The translations under genes and the position numbers were made by a program. Shown one piece after another: positions 16,401-21,995 of a stretch of DNA of 27,675 bases; position 1 is the first letter of the stretch, and each line of letters begins with the position of its first letter. Origin of the DNA: SVFI01 sp045588655 (GTDB taxonomy: Bacteria; Bacillota; Clostridia; Lachnospirales; Lachnospiraceae); contig JAZNEP010000005.1 of assembly GCA_045588655.1 (NCBI GenBank), forward strand, positions 1 through 27,675, read 5' to 3'. The notes under the pieces are model-generated. The model saw nothing but the letters and a program-made list of their open reading frames with translations. It did not search any database and was not told where the DNA came from.

Positions 16401-16639
16401 GCTTGTGTCTCGCAGGTTTTGATGATTTGGGTCAGCCAATGGTATATAAGGAACTAAAAATCGAAAAGAAGATTGAAAGCATAAAGATTTGTGATGCTTG
16501 TGATATACCGCAAAATGATATACTTTTTTTTAGTGGTATTCTTCCAGATGATAATCCTGTAATTCCAGAAGGGAAAGAAAATTCACTTATCCTAGATGTA
16601 ATCAAATACCTAAAAGAGTTGCGAGAAAGAAAAACATAA
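13403..16639 (+). CDS. Large protein with N-terminal restriction-endonuclease-like domain and helical repeats (candidate defence effector)
   Basis: A 1078-residue protein. Residues ~45-210 look like a PD-(D/E)XK-type nuclease domain. E49/E50 lies in a helix before ICPNLLPQTGPTGGGDSKVD (D75, D79), followed by WAFAISAKKDW, where the usual acidic residue of the (D/E)xK pair appears as S111 before A112-K113. Next comes IFFMSNQFISDKKRADCEDE with VRILDKTWLLDKV, a strand-helix pattern I associate with such domains. Residues ~210-600 are helix-rich and TPR-like; the C-terminal third is mixed and unrecognised. No convincing ATPase P-loop was found. Start ATG 13403 has GGGAGG just upstream; the longer frame from 13367 lacks one. 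It stands alone between gene remnants, suggesting a single-gene system. Function is inferred from context. Confidence 0.65.
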   Translation: MGRQTEAYRNMHPEQFSDSFIVKRGKLDRDFLDYYLDTLTNRNMDKQFEELCRHIAEVEICPNLLPQTGPTGGGDSKVDSETYPVSDSITEMWYSTLGNKAGSERWAFAISAKKDWKAKVKSDVKKIFGVNKDKEREYTKIFFMSNQFISDKKRADCEDELRKEYSIDVRILDKTWLLDKVMSSQKNKEVAVKSLELSENLLDEIETGKKDFERNKRLDEIENRLKDISIKPAEKVQLVQETVILGRELELSKDDVLGLIDRSIRVVKEYGNKVDLANAYYDAAWTVFWWYSEDKLYYSYYKEYENIALEGDNVNLFSHLVTLWINIFSLSLEDDCEIPIQEHTKRISDRYQRYIEDKSKPNTALEAKVAYIFIRLLSDEDINCVVQDMMEILDESTGHLDLDLYPLQRIIQEFPLIEKAEKYSELFEKMISVMSKKNQRTDMALMLAKKAHSIKEDKPYEALSFFSRTLMAFYNESDKNHLIAVVMEMAELFDTIGLFWASRNFYYYVFSLCLNQYMKFGDVNPALFLSANLLKYLEAKLGHVLYAVEFDVLEKLARTIYPSELNIGEDEDNNFDAVLAIQILRTPIENYNITEKLPIYLEKRGLVFSMLAAKYILGYYDQKFLESLESDKEKYDDVIHQLLEQPVNKQFKAGPWYGKEQCCVMSSHVLGCNLDVYVENSYEHGEIEIATTILASIESFLGTGIRNNLISACGNILIEVKYKEKSDRFIIAKASETEKNKIIVIFSDYESEKIIPVQNEFAVFTTELIAKIVSLMFPYGDAMNNIEKMIKNDAALDRAYIFSNSIFFGMETLGKDLFLYDELLKECEILPQKRMESVWKAEKNITTRKEDFKVHFQAPPNADLTNISNEDMFTTSVINIPLWDEARWSGVMYLADIYQHNMPPYINLIFQNNCGRKIFEEWKQQWGDFDENNQLELRIIKNIDRNHPYHYRVVIGTTCMDGVGKKTLIMSPARVHTMMPGNNNNLKMFEDELKIAGKYCLCLAGFDDLGQPMVYKELKIEKKIESIKICDACDIPQNDILFFSGILPDDNPVIPEGKENSLILDVIKYLKELRERKT

Positions 16640-16674
16640 TTTTTTTAAAAAGATCCTTCACACCCTTGAAACGA

Positions 16675-16976
16675 GCGGGTGTCGACAAAATTTACGCTTC
16701 TGCGTTTATAATGCGAGAACTGGGATTCAAAAGAGTTCTATTTTAGTACACAGAAACCAAATTGCAAAACCTGCGAAGACTTTTTTTGAGAGAGTATTTG
16801 GTAGTAAAATCAAGATCAGTTTCGTGTCAAGGATTAAGCATGAAAGAAGGAAATTTGTTGGTTATGTTCTAAATGTGCAACGCCATGGAAAACACAAATT
16901 TATACTCGAATGCAAGGGTTTGGTAAGTGCCAAAGATGTAATGATTAGGTTGTTTTCCCCAGTGGTACGTCCCTGA
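16675..16976 (+). pseudogene. Decayed superfamily 2 helicase fragment, frameshifted
   Basis: The frame AGVDKIYASAFIMRELGFKRVLF (from 16675) ends at TAG 16744. One base later the frame continues VHRNQIAKPAKTFFERVFG to TGA 16974-16976. Joined, this matches the pattern of a DEAD/DEAH helicase around Walker A (GTGKTYASAFAMRELGFKRV) and motif Ia. Walker A has decayed to GVDKI and one T is missing near 16741-16744. The rest (KFVGYVLNVQRHGKHKF) resembles the region where such helicases have a TVQ motif. Most of the gene is absent. It is the last cargo before the right end repeats. Confidence 0.6.
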
Positions 16977-16978
16977 AC

Positions 16979-17007
16979 TTTACCACTTTTTTTACCACTT
17001 TTGCAGG
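16979..17007. repeat. Right copy of the TTTACCAC/TTTTGCAGG end repeat
   Basis: TTTACCAC boxes at 16979-16986 and 16991-16998 (12 bp apart) are followed by TTTTGCAGG (16999-17007). This matches 9443-9470 in the same orientation and supports an element spanning the two copies. Confidence 0.6.
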
Positions 17008-17010
17008 GAA

Positions 17011-17050
17011 TAATATGCCATGATATGCCAGCATATGCCAAGATATGCCA
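17011..17050. repeat. Four tandem 10-bp iterons, NNATATGCCA
   Basis: Four consecutive 10-bp units (TA-, TG-, GC- and AG-ATATGCCA) are repeated with exact one-helical-turn spacing. They begin 4 bp after the right end repeat. Such phasing places identical sites on one face of DNA, as for a cooperatively bound protein. Confidence 0.75.
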
Positions 17051-17125
17051 TTTTACCCCTAGTGGCGTCTGCCGTCCGGGTAGACTAACATCCTGAAAAA
17101 AGACCGCATTTTCGGGCTCTTGCCA

Positions 17126-17155
17126 CGATATGCCAAGATATGCTAAGATATGCCA
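17126..17155. repeat. Three further 10-bp iterons before the LMW-PTP start
   Basis: ATATGCCA at 17128-17135, ATATGCTA at 17138-17145 and ATATGCCA at 17148-17155 keep the 10-bp phase. They end 24 bp before the LMW-PTP start codon. With the upstream cluster they bracket a GC-richer 75-bp segment holding a small hairpin (GTCTGCC / GGTAGAC). Confidence 0.75.
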
Positions 17156-17179
17156 AGAAACGAAAGGAAATTTGAAATT

Positions 17180-17647
17180 ATGATTAAAATATTGTTTGTG
17201 TGCCACGGCAACATCTGCCGTTCCACCATGGCAGAATCTGTTATGACGCATATAGTGAAAGAAAACCACATCGATCACTTATTTGAAATAAATTCCGCGG
17301 CTACCAGCCGTGAGGAGATTGGAAACGGTCCGCATTACGGGACGGTGGGAAAGCTCCGTGAGGTTGGGATTCCTGTTATTCCGCACCGCGCAGTGCAGAT
17401 GACAGCACGCGATTACGATGAGTATGATTACCTGATCGGAATGGATACCGCCAATATCCGCAATATGAATCGCATCGCCGGAGGAGATCCGGATGGTAAG
17501 ATATATAAGCTTCTAACCTTCGCGGGAAGCGGACGTGATGTGGCGGATCCGTGGTATACCGGAGATTTTGATACCACCTACAAAGATGTGATGGATGGGT
17601 GCTTGGGATTCCTAAAATATTTGCGCGAAGAAGGAATTGTTTATTAA
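17180..17647 (+). CDS. Low-molecular-weight protein tyrosine phosphatase
   Basis: A 155-residue cytosolic phosphatase of the LMW-PTP family, which dephosphorylates protein tyrosine or arginine phosphates. The P-loop CHGNICRS (C8, R14; CX5R) and the general-acid loop DPWYTGDF (D123) are intact, so it should be active. The family start MIKILFVCHG indicates ATG 17180, with AAAGGAAA before it; an upstream in-frame ATG at 17150 lies within the iterons and is unlikely. Its first ~30 bases differ from the duplicated 5' end at 9351, so this start and leader seem to have been supplied by the inserted element. Expression may therefore depend on the element's right end and the iterons. Confidence 0.92.
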   Translation: MIKILFVCHGNICRSTMAESVMTHIVKENHIDHLFEINSAATSREEIGNGPHYGTVGKLREVGIPVIPHRAVQMTARDYDEYDYLIGMDTANIRNMNRIAGGDPDGKIYKLLTFAGSGRDVADPWYTGDFDTTYKDVMDGCLGFLKYLREEGIVY

Positions 17648-17716
17648 ATATTAAGAAATTATTACGGATTTCCTATATCCAAATGAAAAAAAGTGTGCTA
17701 TTATAACTTCGTATGT

Positions 17717-17846
17717 TTAGGATTAGTTAGGTGATTGTGAAACCGACGAGCTGAAGGCAGCGAGAGCGTGCCTGCGTTGGTTTGTTCAATTTGTATCACT
17801 CGCGTATACAAAACTACAGTTTCGCAATTACCTATTAGGATTAATT
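17717..17846 (+). ncRNA. Structured leader (three-way junction) upstream of the putative manganese exporter
   Basis: The outer stem is AGGTGATTGTGAAAC (17729-17743) with GTTTCGCAATTACCT (17819-17833), 15 bp with G-U pairs. Inside are AAACCGACG (17740-17748) with CGTTGGTTT (17775-17783), AGGCA (17755-17759) with TGCCT (17769-17773), and TTTGTAT (17790-17796) with ATACAAA (17806-17812). The first inner stem competes with the outer one for AAAC. It does not carry the conserved bases I know from yybP-ykoY or NiCo riboswitches. TTAGGATTAGTT and TTAGGATTAATT flank it, so a small inserted hairpin element is an alternative. Confidence 0.5.
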
Positions 17847-17862
17847 CGAATGGAGTTATGAA

Positions 17863-18726
17863 ATGGACTTATTAGTAGATGTTATTATAGACACGATAAT
17901 CGATTCGGCCAGAATATTTCCGTTTTTATTTCTGACCTATTTATTGATGGAATTTTTAGAACACCGGGCAGGAGATAAGACGGTAAAATGGCTCAAAAAG
18001 TCAGGTCCGTTTGGTCCGGTTGTCGGAGCCATTGCAGGTTTGTTTCCGCAGTGTGGATTTTCAGCGGCGGCGACCAGTCTGTATGCAGGTCGCATCGTTT
18101 CACTTGGTACATTGATGTCAGTATATTTGGCCACTTCCGATGAGATGATTGCGGTTATGTTGTCCAATCAGGTGAGCGCCAAAGTGATTCTGTCTGTTCT
18201 TACAGTAAAGTTGATTACCGGTATGGCAGCAGGTCTTGTGATTGATGGTGTGTGTCGTCTGGGCAAGAAAAAAGTAGATGTAGAATATCACATTCATGAG
18301 ATGTGCGAAGAGGAACATTGTCATTGTGAAAACGGAATTTGGAAATCAGCATTGATACATAGTGGTAAGGTGCTTTTATTCATTTTTGTTTTGTCACTAT
18401 GCATTAACTATTTTATGCAGTATATCGGTGTGAGTGGTATTCAGTATGTGACCATCGGTGAGTCGTATGCAGTGATTGTACTTGCTTCTGTGATTGGATT
18501 GATTCCGAACTGTGCGGTATCGGTTGCGCTGACAGAGCTTTATGTCGGTGGGATGCTCAGTGAAGGTGCCTTGATGGCAGGTCTTCTTGTGGGTGCAGGT
18601 ATCGGTTTGATGACACTCGTCAGAGTAAACAAAAAAATATTGGATAATGTCAAGATTATCGCGCTGCTTTGGTTGATCGGAGTGAGTGTTGGATGCTTGA
18701 TTAAAGTAATGGGAATTACATTTTAA
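17863..18726 (+). CDS. Putative manganese transporter / arsenic efflux-like membrane protein (ArsP_2 type)
   Basis: A 287-residue integral membrane protein with about eight hydrophobic segments in two similar halves. Each half carries a P(Q/N)C motif: GLFPQCGFSAAA in the first and GLIPNCAVSVAL in the second. That pattern is typical of the family labelled putative manganese transporter or arsenic efflux protein. The central loop (residues ~145-160) is rich in His, Cys and Glu (HIHEMCEEEHCHCE), a likely metal-binding site. Start ATG 17863 has TGGAG 7 bases upstream. A structured leader precedes it and a terminator follows, so it is a single-gene unit probably controlled through that leader. The ion transported is not certain. 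Confidence 0.75.
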   Translation: MDLLVDVIIDTIIDSARIFPFLFLTYLLMEFLEHRAGDKTVKWLKKSGPFGPVVGAIAGLFPQCGFSAAATSLYAGRIVSLGTLMSVYLATSDEMIAVMLSNQVSAKVILSVLTVKLITGMAAGLVIDGVCRLGKKKVDVEYHIHEMCEEEHCHCENGIWKSALIHSGKVLLFIFVLSLCINYFMQYIGVSGIQYVTIGESYAVIVLASVIGLIPNCAVSVALTELYVGGMLSEGALMAGLLVGAGIGLMTLVRVNKKILDNVKIIALLWLIGVSVGCLIKVMGITF

Positions 18727-18738
18727 AAAAGAACTTTG

Positions 18739-18767
18739 ATTCCGCCAGTAATGGCGGAATTTTTTTT
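18739..18767 (+). terminator. Rho-independent terminator after the exporter gene
   Basis: ATTCCGCCA (18739-18747) and TGGCGGAAT (18752-18760) form a perfect 9-bp stem around GTAA, followed by seven T. Confidence 0.9.
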
Positions 18768-18818
18768 GTATAAAAATCGTTTGTTTTGAAACAATAAAAA
18801 CGAAAGTATGGTGATAAT

Positions 18819-19463
18819 TTGAAAAACTATGTGTATGTAGAGTTAGAGGACAGTGTTCAGGTGCTTGAGCCTATTGTCCGCATTAGTGATATTGCATCTG
18901 TCTATGTGGCAGATGAGGCGATTTTAAGCAAAATAAAAAATACGGTGTTGTATGAGTTCCAAAAGGGGAAAGGTAGCAGGGGAGAAAAGCAGGTGATAAG
19001 TTTGCTTTGGCTAACCAAGGCAATACAGTCACAGTTCCCGGAGTGTGTCGTGATTTTGCACGGCGAATCCGACTGTGTGGTAGAGCTCGTGGACCCGGAC
19101 CGGAAGAAAGGAAAAAAGAAAGGCTTGCAGCATCTAAAGGTGGTGCTGGTCAGTTTGATTTGTCTCTTTGGTGGGGCATTTTCGATTATGGCCTTTCACA
19201 ATGACATTGATATTACTTCCATATTCGGTCAGTTTTATGAGATGGTAACGGGAAGGCCGTCAAGTGGCTTTACGATTCTTGAAATCAGCTACAGCTTAGG
19301 ACTTCTTGTTGGTATCCTGGTCTTCTACAATCATGTCGGTAAGAAAAAAATTGTGCCGGAGCCGACACCGATTGAGGTTTCCATGCGCAATTATGAGAGG
19401 GACATGGATGAAGCAATCGTCAAGCGATGGGAAAGAGAAGGTAGGACAGTTGATGTGGATTAA
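18819..19463 (+). CDS. spoVAA: Stage V sporulation protein AA
   Basis: SpoVAA is one of the proteins encoded with the spore inner-membrane channel that imports dipicolinic acid during sporulation and releases it at germination. It has a soluble N-terminal domain (residues ~1-100) and two membrane segments (LKVVLVSLICLFGGAFSIMA and ISYSLGLLVGILVFY). It ends in a charged tail. The TTG 18819 start is chosen because the ATG just upstream hits a stop in its own frame; the ribosome site (GGTGA) is modest. It overlaps spoVAB by 11 bases and begins the cluster AA-AB-AC-AD. I could not pick a convincing sigma-G promoter. Confidence 0.85.
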   Translation: MKNYVYVELEDSVQVLEPIVRISDIASVYVADEAILSKIKNTVLYEFQKGKGSRGEKQVISLLWLTKAIQSQFPECVVILHGESDCVVELVDPDRKKGKKKGLQHLKVVLVSLICLFGGAFSIMAFHNDIDITSIFGQFYEMVTGRPSSGFTILEISYSLGLLVGILVFYNHVGKKKIVPEPTPIEVSMRNYERDMDEAIVKRWEREGRTVDVD

Positions 19464-19920
19464 TGAACTGATATTGGGGTTCCTTGGAGCCAGTGCAGGA
19501 CTTTCGGTGGCGAGCGGTGTATTTACAGTATTTACAGCAGTCGGGCTGGTACCGAGATTTGCAGAGCACACCGACAGTGCGGATCATGTTTTAAAATATG
19601 AAAATATGATTATACTTGGTTGCTTTGCGGGAACTCTGTTTAGTTTGTTTGTTGGCAAGTTGCTTGATGCTAACTGCTCGCTGGCAAATTTCTGCATACC
19701 GGAATTTGGTTTGGATACATTTCTGGCCATAGTAGGTATATTCACGGGGATATACGTAGGGACACTGGCGGTTTCGATTGCGGAGATGCTGGATGCAATC
19801 CCGATTATGGCGCATCGGATCAACTTAAAAAAGGGAGTGAGTCTGGTAATTACTGGGTTAGCTATAGGCAAATTGCTCGGTTCATTTTTTTATTATATGG
19901 CAGGAGTATATAACTGGTAA
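19453..19920 (+). CDS. spoVAB: Stage V sporulation protein AB
   Basis: A ~155-residue membrane protein with about five hydrophobic segments. It matches SpoVAB in the FLGASAGLSVASGVFTVFTA N-terminus, the YENMIILGCFAGTL stretch and the EMLDAIPIMAHRI signature. ATG 19453 is chosen because homology begins at WINELILGF, and a GAAGGTAGG ribosome site lies in the end of spoVAA. A longer in-frame extension upstream overlaps spoVAA coding sequence and does not look like this family. Its placement between AA and AC confirms the assignment. Confidence 0.88.
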   Translation: MWINELILGFLGASAGLSVASGVFTVFTAVGLVPRFAEHTDSADHVLKYENMIILGCFAGTLFSLFVGKLLDANCSLANFCIPEFGLDTFLAIVGIFTGIYVGTLAVSIAEMLDAIPIMAHRINLKKGVSLVITGLAIGKLLGSFFYYMAGVYNW

Positions 19921-19982
19921 AACGGGTAAAAATATAACGTATGAAAGCGTATAAAATAACAAATAAAGGTGGAGATATGGAA

Positions 19983-20432
19983 ATGGTAGATGAAAAGCAG
20001 GCGTATAACGAATACGTCAATCAGGTGACGCCGAAGGCGAATCTTGCATGTCAGATGTTCAAAGCATTTCTGGTAGGAGGGATCTTTTGTGTGATCGGAC
20101 AGGTGATTTTAAATTACTGTGAAGGCATTGGGCTGGACAAAGAGACCGCGGGATCATGGACCTCACTGCTGTTGGTTTTGCTCAGTGTTTTGCTTACCGG
20201 TTTTAGTTTGTATCAGTACATTGCAGCCTGGGGCGGCGCCGGCGCACTGGTACCCATCACGGGATTTGCCAATTCGGTGGCATCGCCGGCGATAGAATTT
20301 AAGTCAGAAGGTCAGGTGTTTGGCGTGGGAGTAAAAATTTTTACCATTGCCGGACCGGTAATATTGTATGGAATATTTACCAGCTGGCTACTTGGATTAT
20401 TATATTGGATTGGAAAAGTGACGGGGCTTTAA
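19983..20432 (+). CDS. spoVAC: Stage V sporulation protein AC
   Basis: SpoVAC is the mechanosensitive membrane component of the dipicolinic-acid channel in spores. This copy has ~149 residues and about four hydrophobic segments, with characteristic NEYVNQVTPKANLACQMFKA, WGGAGALVPITGFANSVASP and EFKSEGQVFGVGVKIFTIAGP. Of three possible starts (19941, 19977, 19983) the last has GGTGGAG (19968-19974) at 8-base spacing and is preferred; 19977 would leave only 2 bases. Its stop codon lies inside a terminator-like hairpin ahead of spoVAD. Confidence 0.9.
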   Translation: MVDEKQAYNEYVNQVTPKANLACQMFKAFLVGGIFCVIGQVILNYCEGIGLDKETAGSWTSLLLVLLSVLLTGFSLYQYIAAWGGAGALVPITGFANSVASPAIEFKSEGQVFGVGVKIFTIAGPVILYGIFTSWLLGLLYWIGKVTGL

Positions 20433-20447
20433 ATAGTCCCGTTTTTT
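20421..20447 (+). terminator. Terminator-like hairpin overlapping the spoVAC stop
   Basis: ACGGGG (20421-20426) can pair with TCCCGT (20437-20442) followed by TTTTTT. The short stem suggests partial termination, setting the ratio of spoVAC to spoVAD. Confidence 0.5.
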
Positions 20448-20510
20448 GGAACAGAGAAATCGGATGTTTTCGAAACTGACAAAACAACAAATAATAAGGA
20501 GCAAATGTAT

Positions 20511-21542
20511 ATGAAAAAAGCAATCTATGAAGTGGGGAGAAGCAGTATAAAAATGCCGATGTCCGTTTATGTGGTAGCAAGCGGATCGGTCGCGGGTAAA
20601 AAGGAAGGGGAAGGACCGCTCGCACAAAAGATCGATCATCTTTCGGAAGATGATAGATTTGGAAGAAACAGCTGGGAGGAGGCAGAGAGCTGGCTCCAGA
20701 AGGAAGCGGTCCGCATTGTATTTGAAAAATCAGGCGTGGATAAGAATGAGATTCGTTACATGTTTGCAGGGGATTTGTTGGGACAGTCGATCGCCAGTTC
20801 CTTTGGATTATTGGATTATGAGATTCCGCATTTCGGGTTATATGGAGCCTGTTCCACTTGCGGCGAGTCGTTGAGTCTTGGCGCGATGACGATAGGGAGT
20901 GGTATGGCATCAAAGGTCATCTGCGTCACTTCCTCGCATTTTGCCAGTGCGGAGAAAGAATTCCGGTTTCCGCTCGAATATGGAGTGCAGCGTCCAAAGA
21001 GTGCGACATGGACGGTGACGGGGAGTGGTGCGTTTTTGCTCTCACAGGACCCGGAGCCGAAAGCGTTGGCGCAGATTACAGGCATTACAACAGGAAGAAT
21101 CATTGATATGGGAGTTAAGGACAGTCTCAATATGGGATGCGCCATGGCCCCGGCGGCTGCGGACACGATCCGTCAGCATTTAGAGGATTTTGATAGAAAA
21201 GCGAGTGACTATGACCGCATCATTACAGGCGATTTAGGAGAGGTTGGAAGTCAGGCGCTTGTGGATCTTTTGTCAGAGCATCGTATTGATATTTCATCGA
21301 ATCACATGGATTGTGGGATGACGATTTATGATGTGCAGTCGCAGGCCATAGGAGCCGGTGGGTCCGGCTGCGGATGTGCGGCGGTGACGTTGGCAGCGCA
21401 CATACTTCCTAAAATACAGAGCGGTGAATGGGAGAGAGTACTGTTTCTTCCGACCGGTGCGCTTCTTAGTAAAACTAGCTTTAACGAAGGACAGGCGGTA
21501 CCGGGAATTGCACATGCGGTTGTGCTTGAGCATGTTAAATAA
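20511..21542 (+). CDS. spoVAD: Stage V sporulation protein AD
   Basis: SpoVAD is a thiolase-fold protein of the spore inner membrane that binds dipicolinic acid for uptake into the forespore. The 343-residue product shows the family features PMSVYVVASGSVAGKKEGEGP, the FGLYGACSTCGESLSLGAM block containing the thiolase-like cysteine, and SSHFASAEKEFRFPLEYG. ATG 20511 is chosen over 20505 because AAGGAG (20496-20501) is 9 bases before it rather than 3. It follows spoVAC after 78 bases and a weak terminator, and is followed by a strong one. Confidence 0.93.
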   Translation: MKKAIYEVGRSSIKMPMSVYVVASGSVAGKKEGEGPLAQKIDHLSEDDRFGRNSWEEAESWLQKEAVRIVFEKSGVDKNEIRYMFAGDLLGQSIASSFGLLDYEIPHFGLYGACSTCGESLSLGAMTIGSGMASKVICVTSSHFASAEKEFRFPLEYGVQRPKSATWTVTGSGAFLLSQDPEPKALAQITGITTGRIIDMGVKDSLNMGCAMAPAAADTIRQHLEDFDRKASDYDRIITGDLGEVGSQALVDLLSEHRIDISSNHMDCGMTIYDVQSQAIGAGGSGCGCAAVTLAAHILPKIQSGEWERVLFLPTGALLSKTSFNEGQAVPGIAHAVVLEHVK

Positions 21543-21573
21543 GATATGTAAAATAAGATATAGAAAGCAAAAG

Positions 21574-21603
21574 AAAAGGAAACCGAGAATGCGGTTTCCT
21601 TTT
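21574..21603 (+). terminator. Strong terminator after spoVAD
   Basis: AAAAGGAAACCG (21574-21585) and CGGTTTCCTTTT (21592-21603) form a 12-bp perfect stem around AGAATG, with U-rich and A-rich arms. It could work in both directions between spoVAD and the minus-strand DUF378 gene. Confidence 0.85.
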
Positions 21604-21666
21604 CAAATGATGCAATATATTGTTAAATAAGCGATCAAGGCCGTTGTCTGTCGGAATTAATAAGAG

Positions 21667-21873
21667 TTAGGCTTCATCCACAGCACCGAGCTTCATGTAC
21701 ATGGACAATAAATAAAGCCCGCAGAGTCCGACAAGAGCGTAAATGACACGGGAGAAAAGGCTCATAGAACCAAACAAAGATGCGACAAGGTTCCAGTCAA
21801 AAAAGCCAATCAGGCCCCAGTTTACTGCGCCGATAATTGCAATCGTGAGTGCAACATAATCTAAAGTCTTCAT
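21667..21873 (-). CDS. DUF378 family small membrane protein
   Basis: A 68-residue protein with two membrane segments. The first carries the DUF378 signature TIAIIGAVNWGLIGFFDWNLV and the second is VIYALVGLCGLYLLSMYM. The family (e.g. Bacillus YuzA) has no established function. ATG 21873 is preferred over the TTG three bases before, because GGAGG (21885-21881) lies 7 bases upstream. It is transcribed against its neighbours, between spoVAD and the HD-GYP gene. Confidence 0.88.
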   Translation of the reverse strand: MKTLDYVALTIAIIGAVNWGLIGFFDWNLVASLFGSMSLFSRVIYALVGLCGLYLLSMYMKLGAVDEA

Positions 21874-21956
21874 CAAGCTACCTCCTTTTTTTCTTAGTAT
21901 GCCGATGAGAGAAAGAAATTATGCAAAAAAATGTTTTTTCCGCTCAAGCCATGTGG

Positions 21957-21962
21957 TATAAT
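21957..21962 (+). promoter_or_regulatory. Extended -10 promoter of the HD-GYP gene
   Basis: TGGTATAAT gives a TATAAT box (21957-21962) with the TG of an extended -10. Only a T-rich stretch is present at the -35 position. It lies about 30 bp before the start codon. Confidence 0.6.
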
Positions 21963-21995
21963 AATTGCGATCAAGGACTATAGGGGGATTTGATT

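Larger units (their letters stand above)
9382..17210. mobile_element. Putative 7.8-kb integrated element at the LMW-PTP gene
   Basis: The region is bounded by direct copies of the LMW-PTP 5' end sharing TGCCACGGCA, with an inner pair of direct repeats at 9443-9470 and 16979-17007. It carries accessory, AT-rich cargo: a group II intron, a leader RNA with PBECR4-like gene, a large nuclease-like gene and a helicase remnant. No integrase gene is visible inside, so it is either non-autonomous, decayed, or mobilised by a neighbour. Exact ends are inferred from the repeats; the core could belong to either end. Confidence 0.5.

Noticed and set aside
17011..17155. CRISPR array
   Set aside because: Units are 10 bp without spacers of 25-40 bp, and no cas genes are present.
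16862..17278. 138-codon minus-strand ORF with repeated (H)ILAY.GISW peptides
   Set aside because: The peptide repeat is just the translation of the 10-bp iterons, and the ORF overlaps the start of the intact LMW-PTP on the other strand.
17717..17862. Assignment to the yybP-ykoY (manganese) or NiCo riboswitch
   Set aside because: The conserved loop sequences I know for these classes are not visible; only structure and gene context would support it.
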